DNA of 64,000 bases from an uncultured Alphaproteobacteria bacterium (GTDB lineage: Bacteria > Pseudomonadota > Alphaproteobacteria > Methylaequorales > Methylaequoraceae). The stretch is taken from positions 1 through 64,000 of the forward strand of contig CACEXK010000004.1 of NCBI GenBank assembly GCA_902563505.1, given 5' to 3'. Under the pieces are notes generated by a model that was given only the letters and a program-made list of their open reading frames with translations, had not been told where the DNA came from and did no database searches. The position numbers were made by a program, and so were the translations under genes. Shown piece by piece: positions 55,225-63,792 of the stretch (positions are counted from its first letter, which is position 1; every line of letters starts with the position of its first letter).

Positions 55225-55565
55225 TAAGTTTGTTCTGAGAAATAAGTTAATAGAGCCTTTTTATTTGAGCTGGCAGTGATTACCTTTTTTGCAGTAAAAT
55301 TTGAAACAATTAAGTTTTGGATAAGCAAATCTTTCCCAAGAAATGCCCAAAATAATTGAGAGAAAAATATAAAAATTATCAATGATTCTTTATAAAAAAT
55401 TTCCAGGAAACACATAACACTCAAGTTTATCAAAGAATAAAACCACAAACCCTTTATCAACCCCCAAAAAGGACCAAAAATTAATGCAAAATAACTAAAT
55501 CCATTATCTAGTGCTTTGAAATCTTTATCTTTCAAATTATTTTTGAAAATAAAATATGTTTTCAT
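55224..55565 (-). CDS. DUF2628 membrane protein of the his cluster
   Basis: A 113-residue protein with hydrophobic segments (FSYFALIFGPFWGLIKGLWFYSLINLSVMCFLEIF and LIIFIFFSQLFWAFLGKDLLIQ). The FGPFWGLIKGLW part and position between hisB and hisH identify it as the DUF2628 protein common in alphaproteobacterial his clusters. The function is unknown. Six bases separate it from hisB. Confidence 0.8.
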   Translation of the reverse strand: MKTYFIFKNNLKDKDFKALDNGFSYFALIFGPFWGLIKGLWFYSLINLSVMCFLEIFYKESLIIFIFFSQLFWAFLGKDLLIQNLIVSNFTAKKVITASSNKKALLTYFSEQT

Positions 55566-55571
55566 ATTTTT

Positions 55572-56159
55572 TTAAAGCGTACCTTTAGTTGATGGGATTT
55601 CGCCCTTCCTTTTTAAATCAATTTCAACGGCTTCGCGTAGCGCCCTGGCAAGGCCTTTAAAACAAGACTCTATAATATGATGATTATTTTCTCCGTAAAG
55701 ATTTTCTACATGAAGGGTAATCCCTGAGCTTTGCGCAAAAGCTTGAAACCATTCTTTGAAAAGCTCTGTATCCATTTCACCCAACTTAGGTTTTGTCAAA
55801 TTGACATTCCAAACGAGGTAAGGTCTGTTTGAACAATCTACAACTACTCTTGATAATGTTTCATCCATTGCAGACAAAGCCTGTCCAAATCGTTTAATTC
55901 CTTTTCTATCTCCAAGAGATTTTGTAAGAGCTTCTCCAAGTGCTAATGCGCTATCTTCAGTAGTATGATGATAGTCAATGTGGAGATCTCCTTGTGCTTT
56001 TATTGAAATATCAAACATGCTGTGTTTTGCGAGCTGTTCAATCATATGATCTAGAAAGCCAATCCCTGTTTCAATTTTACTTTTTCCATTTCCATCTAGA
56101 TCTAAATCAACTTTTATCTCTGTTTCTTTAGTTTTTCTGTTGATAGAATATTTTCTCAT
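55572..56159 (-). CDS. hisB: Imidazoleglycerol-phosphate dehydratase
   Basis: Mn-dependent dehydration step of histidine synthesis; monofunctional here (195 residues), without the phosphatase domain of E. coli HisB. Metal ligands appear in [38 protein letters not shown] and [21 protein letters not shown]. It is first in the his cluster and divergent from hslV with 73 bp between. Confidence 0.97.
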   Translation of the reverse strand: MRKYSINRKTKETEIKVDLDLDGNGKSKIETGIGFLDHMIEQLAKHSMFDISIKAQGDLHIDYHHTTEDSALALGEALTKSLGDRKGIKRFGQALSAMDETLSRVVVDCSNRPYLVWNVNLTKPKLGEMDTELFKEWFQAFAQSSGITLHVENLYGENNHHIIESCFKGLARALREAVEIDLKRKGEIPSTKGTL

Positions 56160-56232
56160 AAATAAATTTTATTGGATATTAAATTTAAAATATATAGATT
56201 AATATTAATTTTATCAACGAGATGTAAAATTT

Positions 56233-56784
56233 ATGGAAGAAAAAAGTAAATATGAAAAATGGTATGGAACAACAATTGTTTCAGTCAGAAAAAACAATCA
56301 TGTTGTAATCGCGGGAGATGGCCAAGTAACCTTGGGTGATACAGTAGTTAAATCTAATGCTAGAAAAGTTAGATCTTTGGCAAGTGGGAAAGTTATTACT
56401 GGTTTTGCTGGTGCTACTGCAGATGCTTTTGCATTGTTTGAGAGATTAGAATCAAAGTTGGAAAAAAGTTCAAATAATTTAATGAGAGCTTGTGTTGAGA
56501 TGGCTAAGGATTGGCGTACTGACAGGTATTTGAGAAGACTGGAAGCTATGATGGTGGTTGCAGATAAGGATGCTAGTTTAATTCTTAGTGGAAATGGTGA
56601 TGTCTTAGAGCCTAAAGATGGTCTGATGGCTATAGGTTCAGGAGGTAATTATGCCCTTGCGGCCGCTAGAGCATTATTCAAATCAAAACTAAGTGCAGAG
56701 CAAATTGCTAAGCAAAGCCTTGAAATAGCTGCTGAATTATGTATTTACACAAATGATAACATAATAATAGAGACTATTAAATGA
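56233..56784 (+). CDS. hslV: ATP-dependent protease subunit HslV
   Basis: Proteasome-like peptidase of the HslUV complex. The mature N-terminal threonine is in [29 protein letters not shown] (Thr about residue 13; the annotated ATG leaves an 11-12-residue propeptide). Other segments are [25 protein letters not shown] and [16 protein letters not shown]. Length 183. Its 3' end overlaps hslU by 4 bp (ATGA). Confidence 0.97.
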   Translation: MEEKSKYEKWYGTTIVSVRKNNHVVIAGDGQVTLGDTVVKSNARKVRSLASGKVITGFAGATADAFALFERLESKLEKSSNNLMRACVEMAKDWRTDRYLRRLEAMMVVADKDASLILSGNGDVLEPKDGLMAIGSGGNYALAAARALFKSKLSAEQIAKQSLEIAAELCIYTNDNIIIETIK

Positions 56785-58091
56785 CATCATTTACCCCAAG
56801 AGAAATTGTTTCCGAGCTTGATAGATTTATTGTCGGACAAGAATCAGCAAAGCGTTCTGTAGCAATTGCACTTAGAAATAGGTGGAGAAGGCAGCAGATT
56901 GAAGGCTCTTTGAAAGAAGAAGTGCTTCCAAAAAATATTTTAATGATTGGTCCTACGGGCGTAGGTAAAACCGAAATTGCTAGAAGACTGGCTAGATTAG
57001 CTGACGCTCCTTTTATCAAAGTCGAAGCCACAAAATTTACTGAGGTTGGGTATGTAGGGAGAGATGTAGAGCAGATAATAAGGGATTTAGTTGAAATTTC
57101 AATTAATAACAATAAAGAAAATTTAAAAAAAGAAGTAAAGGCTAAAGCCGAGCTCAATGCAGAAAAAAGAGTTATAAATGCACTTGTTGGTTCATCAGCG
57201 ACAAATCAAACCCGTGAAAAATATAAAAAAATGCTTCGAAACGGAGAATTAGATAATCAAGAGATTGAAATTGAGCTCTCTACACAAACAGGTTCTTCGC
57301 TCAAGTCAATGGAAATTCCTGGAATGCCAGGCGGTATGATGGGCATGATTAATTTGGGTGATTTATTTGGAAAAGGTTTCGGGCAAAAGAAAGAAAAAAG
57401 GAAGCTGAGTGTTAAGGAATCTTACGATTTTCTCATAGATGAAGAATCAGAAAAACTTATTGATAATGAAAATTTAACCAAAAGGGCAATTGATAATGTT
57501 GAACAAGACGGAATTGTTTTTATTGATGAGATTGATAAAATTTGCGGTAAAAATAGTCGTGGTACTGCTGAAGTCAGTAGAGAGGGGGTGCAACGTGATT
57601 TACTCCCTTTAATCGAGGGCTCAACAGTCACAACCAAGTATGGTTCAGTGAAAACAGACCACATTCTTTTTATCGCGTCAGGTGCTTTCCATGTTGCTAA
57701 GCCATCTGATTTACTTCCAGAACTTCAAGGTAGGCTCCCAAACAGGGTTGAACTATCTGCTTTATCTAAAGATGATTTTGTAAAAATTTTAAAAGAACCA
57801 GAAAATAATTTAATTAGGCAATATGTCGAGCTAATTGCAACCGAGGGAGTAAATTTGAATATTACTGATACAGCTATTTCTGAAATTGCTAACATTGCTT
57901 CAAAAGTAAATGATGAAATAGAAAATATCGGCGCTAGAAGACTTCATACAATATTAGAAAAAGTTCTTGAAGATATAAGCTTTTCTGCCTCTGAGAAAAA
58001 AAAGCAAATAATAAAAATAGATGATCAATATGTGAAGAAACAAATTGGGGATATATATAAAGACTCAGACCTTACAAAATTTATTCTTTAA
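56781..58091 (+). CDS. hslU: ATP-dependent protease ATPase subunit HslU
   Basis: AAA+ unfoldase that feeds HslV. The N-terminus [34 protein letters not shown] is diagnostic, Walker A is [22 protein letters not shown], the pore loop GYVGRD is present, Walker B is [10 protein letters not shown], and the C-terminal sensor 2 region is [18 protein letters not shown], ending in a hydrophobic FIL tail that docks on HslV. Length 436. Confidence 0.98.
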   Translation: MTSFTPREIVSELDRFIVGQESAKRSVAIALRNRWRRQQIEGSLKEEVLPKNILMIGPTGVGKTEIARRLARLADAPFIKVEATKFTEVGYVGRDVEQIIRDLVEISINNNKENLKKEVKAKAELNAEKRVINALVGSSATNQTREKYKKMLRNGELDNQEIEIELSTQTGSSLKSMEIPGMPGGMMGMINLGDLFGKGFGQKKEKRKLSVKESYDFLIDEESEKLIDNENLTKRAIDNVEQDGIVFIDEIDKICGKNSRGTAEVSREGVQRDLLPLIEGSTVTTKYGSVKTDHILFIASGAFHVAKPSDLLPELQGRLPNRVELSALSKDDFVKILKEPENNLIRQYVELIATEGVNLNITDTAISEIANIASKVNDEIENIGARRLHTILEKVLEDISFSASEKKKQIIKIDDQYVKKQIGDIYKDSDLTKFIL

Positions 58092-58590
58092 TTTTCTTCA
58101 GGTACACTAGCAATGCACCATCACCTCCTTTGTCTGGTGGAGCTTTGTCGAACCAAAGAATTTTTCTTGAGAATAATTCTGAATTTAATAATTTTGGAAC
58201 ATTCTCTTTCAGTTTTCCTGTTCCTTTCCATCCAAAATCAACAGAACTTCTATAACCCTTTCCTGTGATTATTAAAACCAGTCTTATTTGATTTTCAAAA
58301 CTTTCCTCAATAAATTTAGTTACTTTTTTTTGAGACTCTTCCCAAGTTTTTCCATGAAGATCTAGAATTGATTCAATCTTGATTTTACCTTTTTTGATTC
58401 TTTTTAGTGTGTTTTTTTCTAAATTTTTCCCAGAAAAATTTTTAATTTCTTGTGATTGTTCTATTTCAAATTCATCCTTTTGGAAATTTAAAGTAACATT
58501 AGGATTTTTTTTCAAAAATGTTTTTGCCTTACCTGAATCTTTTATTGGCTTTACTTGTTTTTTGAATAGTTCCCATTCATCGTCATTCAT
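58081..58590 (-). CDS. Smr-domain protein
   Basis: A 169-residue protein with a C-terminal Smr (small MutS-related) nuclease-type domain: [40 protein letters not shown], followed by the family tail [21 protein letters not shown]. The histidine in the LDLHG motif is present. The role in alphaproteobacteria is unclear; RNA or DNA cleavage is possible. It overlaps convergent hslU by 11 bp and follows mltA, a conserved pair. Confidence 0.9.
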   Translation of the reverse strand: MNDDEWELFKKQVKPIKDSGKAKTFLKKNPNVTLNFQKDEFEIEQSQEIKNFSGKNLEKNTLKRIKKGKIKIESILDLHGKTWEESQKKVTKFIEESFENQIRLVLIITGKGYRSSVDFGWKGTGKLKENVPKLLNSELFSRKILWFDKAPPDKGGDGALLVYLKKIKE

Positions 58591-59613
58591 TTAATTACTA
58601 TAGGGAACCAACACATGTAAAATCAATTTCTTTTTTAAATCACCAGCTTTTTTTTCTGCCATTTTACCTCTGCCTGTAAAAAGATCAGCTCTGTTAGGGC
58701 CGATGATTGCTGAACCCGTATCGGATGCAATTCCAAGGAAAACTTTCCCATTATTAGTTGTTTGAGCCAGAAATGGCAAACCAAGTGGATAATATTTTTT
58801 GTCTATAGCAATACTTATTCCTGGCCTTAAATTTATACCCAAGGCACCATAAGCTGATTTTTTATTATATTCTTTGACATCAAAAAAAATATACCTTTCA
58901 TTATGATTAAATATATCATCAATTTGATTTTTGTTATTCCTCAAATATTCTTTAATTGAAAATAAAGAAACATTCTTTTTTTTGATTATGTCTCTTTCCA
59001 CTAAAAGTTTTCCTATGGAACTATATTCTTTTTCATTATTCCCCGAGTATAAAATTTTAATTTTTTTTTTATCTGGAAAAACTCCAATCCCTGACCCTTG
59101 GATTTGTAAAAAGAATAAGTCGATTTTGTTATTAGTCCAAAGGAGAACATCATTACTATTATAATCAGAAATTATTGATTTTCTGGGAGAACCTATGAAT
59201 TTTTTATTAAATTTCAGAATCGGAAAATTATAATCATTTTTCTTTGTTCTGGATACCTCGATAATTGGCTCATAATAACCCGTAAGAAGTCCCGAGGTTT
59301 TCTGGATTGAGGCTAGCTTAAAATTTTTTTTTAAGAAACTCTTTTTGTCTAATGAGTCATCATTTACTTTTTTGCAAACTTTTTTCCAATTTTTAGTAGA
59401 TCCAAATTTTGGATAAGACGAATGTTTTTTTAAATTCTTGAACAATATTTGTGATGAGCATATTTGTTTTAGAAAAATAAAAAATTCATCTAAGTTTTTG
59501 ATTTCTAGCTTTTCTTGAAATAAAGATATTTCAGGATGAAGTAATTGTTTGCTATCTAGATTTAATTTAAAAAGTGAAAAAACAACCAGGAGTGCAGGGA
59601 ATATTTTATTCAC
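58591..59613 (-). CDS. mltA: Membrane-bound lytic transglycosylase A
   Basis: Cleaves peptidoglycan glycan strands to 1,6-anhydromuramyl products. The N-terminal signal MNKIFPALLVVFSLFKLNLDS has no lipobox cysteine, so it may be periplasmic rather than lipid-anchored. The MltA domain includes GLLTGYYEPIIEVSRT and the 3D domain with the catalytic Asp in LGIASDTGSAIIGPNRADLFTGRG. Length 340. It overlaps the Tim44-like gene by 8 bp; the Tim44-MltA-Smr order is typical. Confidence 0.93.
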   Translation of the reverse strand: MNKIFPALLVVFSLFKLNLDSKQLLHPEISLFQEKLEIKNLDEFFIFLKQICSSQILFKNLKKHSSYPKFGSTKNWKKVCKKVNDDSLDKKSFLKKNFKLASIQKTSGLLTGYYEPIIEVSRTKKNDYNFPILKFNKKFIGSPRKSIISDYNSNDVLLWTNNKIDLFFLQIQGSGIGVFPDKKKIKILYSGNNEKEYSSIGKLLVERDIIKKKNVSLFSIKEYLRNNKNQIDDIFNHNERYIFFDVKEYNKKSAYGALGINLRPGISIAIDKKYYPLGLPFLAQTTNNGKVFLGIASDTGSAIIGPNRADLFTGRGKMAEKKAGDLKKKLILHVLVPYSN

Positions 59614-60292
59614 TTTCCTCGATCTTATCCAATGTCCAGTTTGGATCTTTATTTTTTAGATTCCGATTAAAAGTCCAATTTTCACTTATTTCAAGAATTT
59701 GATTACTATCTCCGTCAATTATATCCCCCCTAAGGTTTTTTGTAACTTGTACTTGCTCTGATAAAAAATTTACTGTAATTGAGGCCAAGCTTTTTTTTGA
59801 TATCTTAGCATTAATAATTTTTGAGTCTTTTAAACTTATGATAGTGATATCTAGATTTTGTTTTTTTTTTGTTCTTTCTGTAATCTGAGAATCAAAATCA
59901 TTAAAAATTTGAGGTGATAAAAGTTTTTTAAGTGGTTTTATGTTCTCCTGAGAATAATTACTTATAATAAACTCGAATGCTTTTTTTGCTCCATTTATAA
60001 AATCCTCAATTGAGAAATTTAGATCAAGCCCGTGAATGCTTTTCAAGCTGTTATTAACTTTGTCTTTGGGATGAAACCTTTTGAGAGACAATTTTTCCAT
60101 GTGTTTAGAATTTTTTATCTGTGAAGTATTATCTGGTGGCGATTCTTTAAAAGAAGATTTGCCTTGTGTAAATTTTTCAACGATATCTTGTTCATTTCCA
60201 GTTTTCTTTCCAAGTACATTTTTTAGTCTATTGATAATAAATACCGCTATCATTGCTAATATTAAAATATCTATGTAAGGTATACTGTTCAT
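59606..60292 (-). CDS. Tim44/TimA-domain membrane protein
   Basis: A 228-residue protein with one N-terminal transmembrane helix (YIDILILAMIAVFIINRLKNVLG) and a C-terminal Tim44-like domain (DLNFSIEDFINGAKKAFEFIISNYSQENIKPLKKLLSPQIFNDFDSQI...WTFNRNLKNKDPNWTLDKIEE). This is the alphaproteobacterial relative of mitochondrial Tim44. The precise role is unknown; a link to inner-membrane protein biogenesis is inferred. It is divergent from secB (75 bp). Confidence 0.88.
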   Translation of the reverse strand: MNSIPYIDILILAMIAVFIINRLKNVLGKKTGNEQDIVEKFTQGKSSFKESPPDNTSQIKNSKHMEKLSLKRFHPKDKVNNSLKSIHGLDLNFSIEDFINGAKKAFEFIISNYSQENIKPLKKLLSPQIFNDFDSQITERTKKKQNLDITIISLKDSKIINAKISKKSLASITVNFLSEQVQVTKNLRGDIIDGDSNQILEISENWTFNRNLKNKDPNWTLDKIEESE

Positions 60293-60367
60293 TTATAATT
60301 ATTTCTGTAGAAGGTATTCATGTTTTTTTGTATTATATTGTCTTCAATTAAATAATGAAACTTTAAT

Positions 60368-60832
60368 ATGGCAAATAAAAAAAAAAATACAAATGTTAAC
60401 AATCTAAAATTTATAATAAATGCACAATATTTAAAGGATTTGTCCTTTGAAAACCCCAGAGCCCCTGAATCTCTTAAAAGTTTTTCGTCAAATCCAACTT
60501 TTAATATTGATGTTGATGTGAGGTGTAGGCCTTTAAAGGATCATGGCCCTAATATTCACGAGGTGGAATTAATTGTGAAAGGTGAAACAAAAATGGAAGA
60601 AAAACCAATGTTTGTAATAGAATCATCTTATTGTGGAATTTTTACAATTGAAAATGCTGAAAAGGAAATTTTAGATAGAATTTTGCTAATTGAATGCCCC
60701 AAGTTTCTTTTCCCTTTCTTGCGCTCTGTTATTGCTAATTGTACTAGAGAGGGTGGTTTTCCCCCCCTTATGCTTAATCCAATTGATTTCATTGGAATGT
60801 ATGAGAAGAAAAAATCTGAAATTAAAAAATAA
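60368..60832 (+). CDS. secB: Protein-export chaperone SecB
   Basis: Tetrameric chaperone that holds presecretory proteins unfolded for SecA. The sequence has the family landmarks INAQYLKDLSFENPRAPESL, YCGIFTIENAEKEILDRILLIECPKFLFPFLRSVIANCTREGGFPPLMLNPIDF and a short charged tail. Length 154. It is convergent with the unknown coiled-coil gene, 3 bp between stops. Confidence 0.96.
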   Translation: MANKKKNTNVNNLKFIINAQYLKDLSFENPRAPESLKSFSSNPTFNIDVDVRCRPLKDHGPNIHEVELIVKGETKMEEKPMFVIESSYCGIFTIENAEKEILDRILLIECPKFLFPFLRSVIANCTREGGFPPLMLNPIDFIGMYEKKKSEIKK

Positions 60833-60835
60833 TGG

Positions 60836-61495
60836 TTAAAGTTTGAATCTTTTTTTCTTTGATTTACTGATATCTAGATTTTCTTTTTTAAAATAATTAC
60901 TTATTTCATTGGTTGTATGACCTGTTTTCCATTTTTCCATAAATTCTTTTAAGTTTTTTTCGTCGAAATCAATTTTTTTTGATCTTTTATTTTTATTCAC
61001 AAGTTGTGCTGTGGGTAATTTCTTTTTTAAAATCTGTTTAATGTCCTCTATTTCCTGAAGAGTATTCTCCCTTATGTAGTTTTCAATTATGAATTGAAGT
61101 CGTTTGGTTTCGTTCTCGAGTCGGAGATTTTCCTCCTTCAAATTATCTAAATGCCCCTGAATTTTTTGTTTATCAACCTCTTTAATTATTTTAATATCCA
61201 AATTAAACTTTTGGAAACAAATGTTCAGGTTTTCTAGGATTAATTCTTTTAAAATTAAAATATCAAGTTCTGAGTACTTGTAGTGACTTTTGTCACTGAG
61301 CTTTGCAATACTGTTAAATGCAGCAAAAACTCTGTTAAGTCTTTTCTTTGATAGTACTGCAAAGTTGCAAACTTTAAAAGTTATCCTATCTTCTTTAGAC
61401 CATTCCCTTCTGGGCTTATACCTAAATTTGGACAACATTTCTTGTGCTTTTCCGAATGAAACTGTATTTTGAATGGGTTTTTCTTTTTTTGCCAT
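60836..61495 (-). CDS. Lineage-specific coiled-coil protein, unknown
   Basis: I prefer the ATG at 61495 (MAKKEKPIQNTVSFGKAQEML, 219 residues); the ORF-track start adds 32 hydrophobic residues across the putative operator. The N-terminal half is basic and helical (SKFRYKPRREWSKEDRITFKVCNFAVLSKKRLNRVFAAF). A central coiled coil follows (DNLKEENLRLENETKRLQFIIENYI), and a lysine-rich C-terminus contains a helix-turn-helix-like stretch (WKTGHTTNEISNYFKKENLDISKS). I do not recognise any family. DNA binding and autoregulation through the upstream dyad are possible but unproven. Confidence 0.7.
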   Translation of the reverse strand: MAKKEKPIQNTVSFGKAQEMLSKFRYKPRREWSKEDRITFKVCNFAVLSKKRLNRVFAAFNSIAKLSDKSHYKYSELDILILKELILENLNICFQKFNLDIKIIKEVDKQKIQGHLDNLKEENLRLENETKRLQFIIENYIRENTLQEIEDIKQILKKKLPTAQLVNKNKRSKKIDFDEKNLKEFMEKWKTGHTTNEISNYFKKENLDISKSKKKRFKL

Positions 61496-61549
61496 ATATG
61501 ATATAATTCCAACATGCGAGATTTGTTCTTTTAAAAAAAAATAATCGTA

Positions 61550-61574
61550 TAGTATAGCGATATATACTATACTA
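61550..61574. promoter_or_regulatory. Dyad operator candidate TAGTATAG-N9-CTATACTA
   Basis: A perfect 8-bp inverted repeat with a 9-bp centre (CGATATATA) lies in the divergent gap between the coiled-coil gene and the DUF2784 gene. It overlaps TATACT/TATAGT sequences that look like -10 elements on both strands, so a bound dimer could control both promoters. The 25-bp size suits a dimeric helix-turn-helix regulator. Confidence 0.5.
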
Positions 61575-61613
61575 ATATATTTTAAATACAATTTTATTTT
61601 GCAAACATTTATA

Positions 61614-61988
61614 ATGTATTTATTAGCTGCTCAAATTACATTAATCCTCCATTTTATGTTCATACTCTTTGTGTGCTTCGGGGCATTGTTTGTAATTCTT
61701 AGAGCAAAAATATTTTTTCTTCATTTTCCATCTTTAGTGTGGGCTGTTTACCTAGAGCTTTCCAGTTCAATTTGTCCTCTTACATATTTAGAAAATAATT
61801 TGCTTGAAATGGCTGGTTTGCAGAGCTATCCAGAAGGTTTCATAGAAAAATATATTTTCAAAACAATTTATCCATTAGGTTTAACGGATGAAATTCAGAT
61901 GTATATTGCTTTGTTTTTAATTTTAATTAATTGTTTATTTTATTTTTTGGTATTAAAAAAACTCAAAAAAAGACGAAATAATTTGTAA
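61614..61988 (+). CDS. DUF2784 family membrane protein
   Basis: A 124-residue protein from the ATG at 61614 (a TTG at 61599 is an alternative). It has hydrophobic helices (LLAAQITLILHFMFILFVCFGALFVIL, an internal helix, and IQMYIALFLILINCLFYFLVL) and the DUF2784 pattern around SLVWAVYLELSSSICPLTYLENNL. The function is unknown. It is divergent from the coiled-coil gene and shares the putative dyad operator. Confidence 0.8.
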   Translation: MYLLAAQITLILHFMFILFVCFGALFVILRAKIFFLHFPSLVWAVYLELSSSICPLTYLENNLLEMAGLQSYPEGFIEKYIFKTIYPLGLTDEIQMYIALFLILINCLFYFLVLKKLKKRRNNL

Positions 61989-62007
61989 TTCTAAACCTTA
62001 TCAGTTT

Positions 62008-62379
62008 TTATTTCTCGTCGGGCATACTTGTTAAATCAGTTTGGAGTATGTGGTCAAGATTAGTTAGACGACAATATGTTGACCGCAAAATGGCTTTTAT
62101 TAAAATTGGAGAGTTTTCGTATTCTCCAAGTAGGCGTTCTTTTGGTATCTTCACTGCCTCTGAATCTTTTGTGGCTTTGGCGGTCACGGTTCTTCTTGTC
62201 CCAAGCAATATTGATTGTTCGCCAAACACTTCATTTTCATTTATAAAGCCGACCTTTATGTTTTTGTCAGATATTATTTGTATTTCACCTTTTTTCAGCA
62301 AATAAGCAAAATCAGACTCATCATTAAAATTGTATATGGTTTCGCCAGCTTTCCAGTAAACAAGATCTTCGTTCATCAT
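62008..62379 (-). CDS. Stand-alone cyclic-nucleotide-binding domain protein
   Basis: A 123-residue single-domain protein of the CRP/cNMP-binding fold: AGETIYNFNDESDFAYLLKKGEIQII, then the phosphate-binding cassette FGEQSILLGTRRTVTAKATKDSEAVKIPKE, with the Gly-Glu and Arg residues retained. There is no DNA-binding domain or kinase fused. It may act as a small sensor partner. AGGAGG lies immediately before tandem ATGs; the second ATG (62376) has the better spacing. Confidence 0.85.
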   Translation of the reverse strand: MMNEDLVYWKAGETIYNFNDESDFAYLLKKGEIQIISDKNIKVGFINENEVFGEQSILLGTRRTVTAKATKDSEAVKIPKERLLGEYENSPILIKAILRSTYCRLTNLDHILQTDLTSMPDEK

Positions 62380-62436
62380 CCCTCCTAAGGGATTAATAAT
62401 ATCTCTTTTCTTAACTTTTTAAAGATTTTAATATTA

Positions 62437-62511
62437 TGGAGCGGGAAACGAGATTCGAACTCGCGACCCTCACGTTGGCAACGTGATGCTCTACCACTGA
62501 GCTATTCCCGC
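62437..62511 (-). tRNA. tRNA-Gly (GCC)
   Basis: The minus strand folds as a cloverleaf: acceptor GCGGGAA/TTCCCGC, D arm GCTC-AGTGGTA-GAGC, anticodon stem TCACG/CGTGA with loop TTGCCAA (anticodon GCC), and T arm with GTTCGAATC. The CCA end is genomically encoded (discriminator T then CCA). It reads GGC/GGU glycine codons. No other tRNA gene is near. Confidence 0.96.
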
Positions 62512-62614
62512 CTATTCGAGCAATTTAAATATACTTAAAAAAAAATTAAATTCAACTTCATTGAATACATAAAGTTAACACGATTTTTTTTTTAAGAATA
62601 TTTGTTAATTATTG

Positions 62615-62620
62615 TATAAT
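62615..62620 (+). promoter_or_regulatory. TATAAT -10 element upstream of the Lon-N-domain gene
   Basis: A perfect TATAAT lies 22 bp before the ATG at 62643 in the gap after tRNA-Gly. Transcription would begin near 62627, leaving a leader of about 16 nt. A convincing -35 hexamer is not evident; the preceding sequence is T-rich. Confidence 0.4.
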
Positions 62621-62642
62621 GAAACCATATATATATTAAATA

Positions 62643-63317
62643 ATGTACAGTTTTGAAAAATATTTAAAAGATCTTCCAGATGTGGTCCCTCTGTTTCCAC
62701 TAAACAAAGTTTTGCTTCTTCCTAGGGCAAAACTGCCGTTAAACTTGTTTGAGACAAGATACTTGCATATGTTCGATTATTCTATGGCTAATGGAAGATG
62801 TATTGGTATGGTTCAACCTAAGCAAATATCAGGTAGTAACTACAATAAAAAAAATCCTGAAATTTACCAGATTGGTTGTGCGGGATATGTAACTGCTTTT
62901 TCACAAACTCATGACAATCGATATGAAATTATCCTAAAAGGTCTATGCAGATTTAATATCAAATCGGAGCTAAGACTGCAAAATGGATTTAGAAGAGCTA
63001 AAGTTGAATGGAAAAAATTTAAAAATGATTTTAAAACGGACTCACTCTCTGACAAAAAGAAAAGAAAAGATTTTCTTGTTATTCTTAAACCTTTTTTAAA
63101 AAAAATGTCGATAACCGCAGATTGGCAAGCCGTAGAGGTTTCGAGTGATGAAGATTTAGTAAATTCAATTGCCATGGGCTGTCCCTTCGATCAGAATGAG
63201 AAACAAGCTCTACTTCAAGCAAAATGTTTAGATGATAGGTTAGATGTACTAATATCTTTGATAAATATGAATTTAAATTATAATAAAATGACCTCGACAG
63301 GTTCGACTCCTTCCTGA
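62643..63317 (+). CDS. Lon N-terminal (substrate-binding) domain protein
   Basis: A 224-residue protein consisting of the Lon substrate-binding domain without ATPase or protease: VVPLFPLNKVLLLPRAKLPLNLFETRYLHMFDYSMANGRCIGMVQPK, GCAGYVTAFSQTHDNRYEIILKGLCRFNI and the helical C-terminal half (SIAMGCPFDQNEKQALLQAKCLDDRLDVLISLINM). Such proteins are common in alphaproteobacteria, usually before a Trm112-like gene, as here. The function is unknown. Confidence 0.9.
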   Translation: MYSFEKYLKDLPDVVPLFPLNKVLLLPRAKLPLNLFETRYLHMFDYSMANGRCIGMVQPKQISGSNYNKKNPEIYQIGCAGYVTAFSQTHDNRYEIILKGLCRFNIKSELRLQNGFRRAKVEWKKFKNDFKTDSLSDKKKRKDFLVILKPFLKKMSITADWQAVEVSSDEDLVNSIAMGCPFDQNEKQALLQAKCLDDRLDVLISLINMNLNYNKMTSTGSTPS

Positions 63318-63322
63318 TTTAA

Positions 63323-63493
63323 ATGGAAAAATTTGATAAAAATCTTCTCAAAATGATAGTTTGTCCTGAAACTGGAAGAGATTTAATTTTTGATGAAAAA
63401 AAAAATATTTTAAGAACAGTTGATGGAAAAAATATTTATAAGGTAAAAAATGGTATTCCAATTCTTATTGTTAAGAACTCATTTGAAAAATGA
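63323..63493 (+). CDS. Trm112-like small protein (56 aa, below ORF-track cutoff)
   Basis: This short gene is missing from the ORF track. It encodes MEKFDKNLLKMIVCPETGRD at the N-terminus and ends with NGIPILIVKNSFEK. The LLxxxVCPxTxxxL opening and the GIPILL-type ending are diagnostic for the Trm112/YcaR family. One of the two usual cysteines is retained (CPETG), so zinc binding may be lost. It begins 6 bp after the Lon-N gene and overlaps the DUF971 gene by 4 bp, a conserved trio. Confidence 0.9.
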   Translation: MEKFDKNLLKMIVCPETGRDLIFDEKKNILRTVDGKNIYKVKNGIPILIVKNSFEK

Positions 63494-63792
63494 CTCCAAA
63501 ATCAATAAAAATTTCTTCGGACAAAAGATATTTGCAAATAAATTATGATGAAAAAAAAACATTAGTTTTGCCTTCTTTTTTCCTTAGAGCTTTTAGCCCA
63601 TCTGCCGAGAACAAAAAAAATTTAGCTAGTCCCAAATTAAGCCTTAATAAAAAAATCTTGATCAAAAAAATTGAAAAGGTTGGGAATTATGCTTTAAGGA
63701 TTATTTTTAGTGATAACCATGATACCGGAATATATAGCTGGGAGTTTTTACACGAAATTGGAATTAAATTTCAAAATTCCTTAAACCCATAG
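63490..63792 (+). CDS. DUF971 family protein
   Basis: A 100-residue protein matching the DUF971/gamma-butyrobetaine-hydroxylase N-terminal-like family (PF06155): PKSIKISSDKRYLQINYDEKKTLVLPSFFLRAFSPSAENKK and the ending VGNYALRIIFSDNHDTGIYSWEFLHEIG. In eukaryotic relatives this fold binds zinc; bacterial members may be linked to Fe-S or Mrp-like proteins. It follows the Trm112-like gene with a 4-bp overlap and overlaps the convergent UbiH-type gene by 29 bp. Confidence 0.88.
   Translation: MTPKSIKISSDKRYLQINYDEKKTLVLPSFFLRAFSPSAENKKNLASPKLSLNKKILIKKIEKVGNYALRIIFSDNHDTGIYSWEFLHEIGIKFQNSLNP

Noticed and set aside
63286-63318. tRNA T-arm-like sequence AGGTTCGACTCCT
   Set aside because: Only three base pairs of stem and no other tRNA arms; it encodes the C-terminus of the Lon-N-domain protein.
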